NCBI GenBank assembly: GCA_910588745.1
Contig: CAJURK010000005.1
Span: 1 to 64,000 of the forward strand
Source of the DNA: an uncultured Dorea sp.
GTDB taxonomy: Bacteria > Bacillota > Clostridia > Lachnospirales > Lachnospiraceae
Direction of reading: 5' to 3'
DNA: 64,000 bases
Below the pieces are notes generated by a model. The model did not search any database and had not been told where the DNA came from. It worked only from the letters and a program-made list of their open reading frames with translations. Numbering within the stretch: the stretch's first letter is position 1; every line of letters begins with the position of its first letter. Of the stretch, positions 62,778 through 64,000 are shown in pieces. A program made the translations under genes and the position numbers.

Positions 62778-63638
62778 ATGGCATCAGTTGATATTAACAC
62801 AAAGATGATTACATTACTTGGAGACCCATTGAAGCAGTCGTTTGCAGCGCAGATGCAGAACAGCGGTTACGAGGCGGCAGGACTGAATATGATTTATTTC
62901 TACACAGAAGTAAATAACGAGCATCTGGGAGATGTGGTAAACGGAATCCGCCACATGAATTTTGCGGGTTTTGCAGTAACCAAGCCAAATAAAGTAAAGG
63001 TACTGCAGTATCTGGATGAATTGGATCCGCTCTGCAAGAAGATGGGCGCCAGCAATACGGTTGTAAAAACGCCGGAAGGAAAGCTGGTCGGATATAATAC
63101 GGACGGTATCGGATTTATCAGGTCGATTCAGCAGGACGGCGGAATCAAAGTTGACGAGAATACATATTTCTGTATCGGAGCCGGCGGCGCAGGACGCGCA
63201 ATGTGTTCCGCACTTGCTTATTACGGGGCAAAGAAGATTTATATCACAGACTTTGTGGAAGAATCCAGCAAGTCGCTGGTAGAGGATATCAACAAGAATT
63301 TTGCGCCGGTAGCAGAATATGTTCCCCATGGCGATTTTACGAAAGTATCTGAGGTCAGCGTAGTGATGAACGCAAGCGGTATCGGTATGGGAATCCATGT
63401 GGGAGAAAATCCGATGCCGAAGGAATACATCGCAGCGGACAAGTTCTACTTTGACGCATGCTATAATCCGGACAAGACCCAGTTCCTCCTGGATGCAGAA
63501 GCTGTAGGAGCAAAGATTCTGAACGGCCTTGGCATGTCGCTGTATCAAGGAGCGGCTCAGATCGAGTACTGGACAGGAAAAGAAGCTCCTATTGAGGCCA
63601 TGAGACAGTGCCTGTTGGACATTATTTCCGGGAAATAA
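62778..63638 (+). CDS. divergent shikimate dehydrogenase-like protein
   Basis: A 286-residue protein of the AroE/YdiB family. Kept features are the catalytic Lys72 in FAVTKPNK, Asp109 in GYNTDG, GASNTV and the glycine-rich nucleotide loop GAGGAGRAM. Altered features are the substrate Ser motif (HSxSP in AroE) read as QSFAA here (20-24), and A in place of N before VT. After the second Rossmann strand the sequence is ITDF, an acidic residue that favours NAD over NADP. It may therefore use another substrate or cofactor than classical shikimate dehydrogenase. The strong AGGAGG precedes ATG 62778. No other aro gene is nearby. Confidence 0.8.
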   Translation: MASVDINTKMITLLGDPLKQSFAAQMQNSGYEAAGLNMIYFYTEVNNEHLGDVVNGIRHMNFAGFAVTKPNKVKVLQYLDELDPLCKKMGASNTVVKTPEGKLVGYNTDGIGFIRSIQQDGGIKVDENTYFCIGAGGAGRAMCSALAYYGAKKIYITDFVEESSKSLVEDINKNFAPVAEYVPHGDFTKVSEVSVVMNASGIGMGIHVGENPMPKEYIAADKFYFDACYNPDKTQFLLDAEAVGAKILNGLGMSLYQGAAQIEYWTGKEAPIEAMRQCLLDIISGK

Positions 63639-64000
63639 TGTGTGAAAAACATTTGATTTGAAAGAGATAGTGCAGGTAGTATACAAGCTTCGGGGCAGCC
63701 TTAAAATGGCCGCTCCGAAACTTTTTGTATACAAAGTTATGATACAGGGAGAAGGACTGAATTCCTTCATGGCCAAATATGCTTGTTTTGCGGACTTTGC
63801 AGTGCAAGAAAAGTCATGCGGACGCCGTATGCAACTGCCAGTTGACAGATTTGACAGCCTGCTTTCTGGACTGCAACCGGTCGTTGTGCTAATATGAGGC
63901 ACATGAAGCATACCTTTGTTCTATATTGGAGCGTGTGAAGAGAAGCGTCTGTTTTTTTCACAAACTTACAGGAGAATATGCTTCCTATACCGGTATAAAT
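63639..64000. other. 362-nt region with no supported gene
   Basis: Contains a long imperfect hairpin (63679-63732) with GTATACAA and TTGTATAC as base, which may end aroE-like transcription although it lacks a clean T tract. Beyond it are T-rich runs near 63950 and an AGGAG before an ATG at 63976 whose frame stops after six codons. The open frames on both strands lack ribosome binding sites. Confidence 0.5.

Noticed and set aside
63658..63897. 79-residue open frame after the shikimate dehydrogenase-like gene
   Set aside because: No ribosome binding site, crosses a long hairpin, and has no recognisable domain.
62814..63911. 365-residue open frame on the minus strand
   Set aside because: Antisense to the shikimate dehydrogenase-like gene, which has a strong AGGAGG and family motifs; the shadow frame has none.

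Overview
The window reads as chromosomal DNA of an anaerobic, low-to-mid-GC Bacillota, most likely a gut Lachnospiraceae (Clostridia). The reasons are near-universal AGGAGG-type ribosome binding sites, a uvrC-hprK-glucokinase block, a tig-clpP-clpX-lon-engB block, a long-form hibernation factor, desulfoferrodoxin plus rubredoxin, and a CUT1 sugar porter without its own ATPase. The genus is an inference. I see no rRNA, tRNA, CRISPR array, phage or intact IS element.

Layout. 1-7 kb: a partial DUF1846 gene (minus), ftsH, uvrC, hprK and a ROK glucokinase. 7-14 kb: a class A penicillin-binding protein, a YigZ/IMPACT protein, hpf, a PsiE-like membrane protein and typA (mostly minus). 14-26 kb: an SSB-like protein, dapA, dapB, a small lipoprotein, a eukaryotic-type HisA, secA, prfB with its programmed +1 frameshift, then hom, a phosphoglycerate-mutase-like probable homoserine kinase, and lysC. 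With dapA/dapB these form an aspartate-family (lysine/threonine) biosynthesis region, interrupted by a 232-nt palindromic repeat element. 26-31 kb: a response regulator, a sensor kinase and an FtsX-type ABC exporter, a module of the kind that senses and exports membrane-active compounds. 31-33 kb: small regulators and enzymes (XRE, CYTH, DJ-1). 33-41 kb: the proteostasis block and a YtvI-like membrane protein.

41-56 kb: a carbohydrate locus. LacZ (GH2, minus) faces two AraC regulators, a membrane protein, a sugar-binding lipoprotein with two permeases, an unrecognised 610-residue protein, a 72-residue zinc ribbon and a GH53 endo-galactanase with no signal peptide. The likely substrate is imported beta-1,4-galacto-oligosaccharide cut inside the cell. 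Two near-identical promoter/operator modules, upstream of the AraC pair and upstream of the transporter, tie the genes into one regulon. A glycogen debranching enzyme follows convergently.

56-64 kb: desulfoferrodoxin and rubredoxin (oxidative defence), then a signalling cluster: a stand-alone receiver, a membrane hybrid kinase with a degenerate receiver, a true receiver and an Hpt domain, and a second membrane hybrid kinase whose C-terminus is a complete DegV-type fatty-acid-binding domain. That kinase-receiver-DegV fusion is the most unusual gene seen. The window ends with a divergent shikimate dehydrogenase-like gene and an unexplained non-coding stretch.
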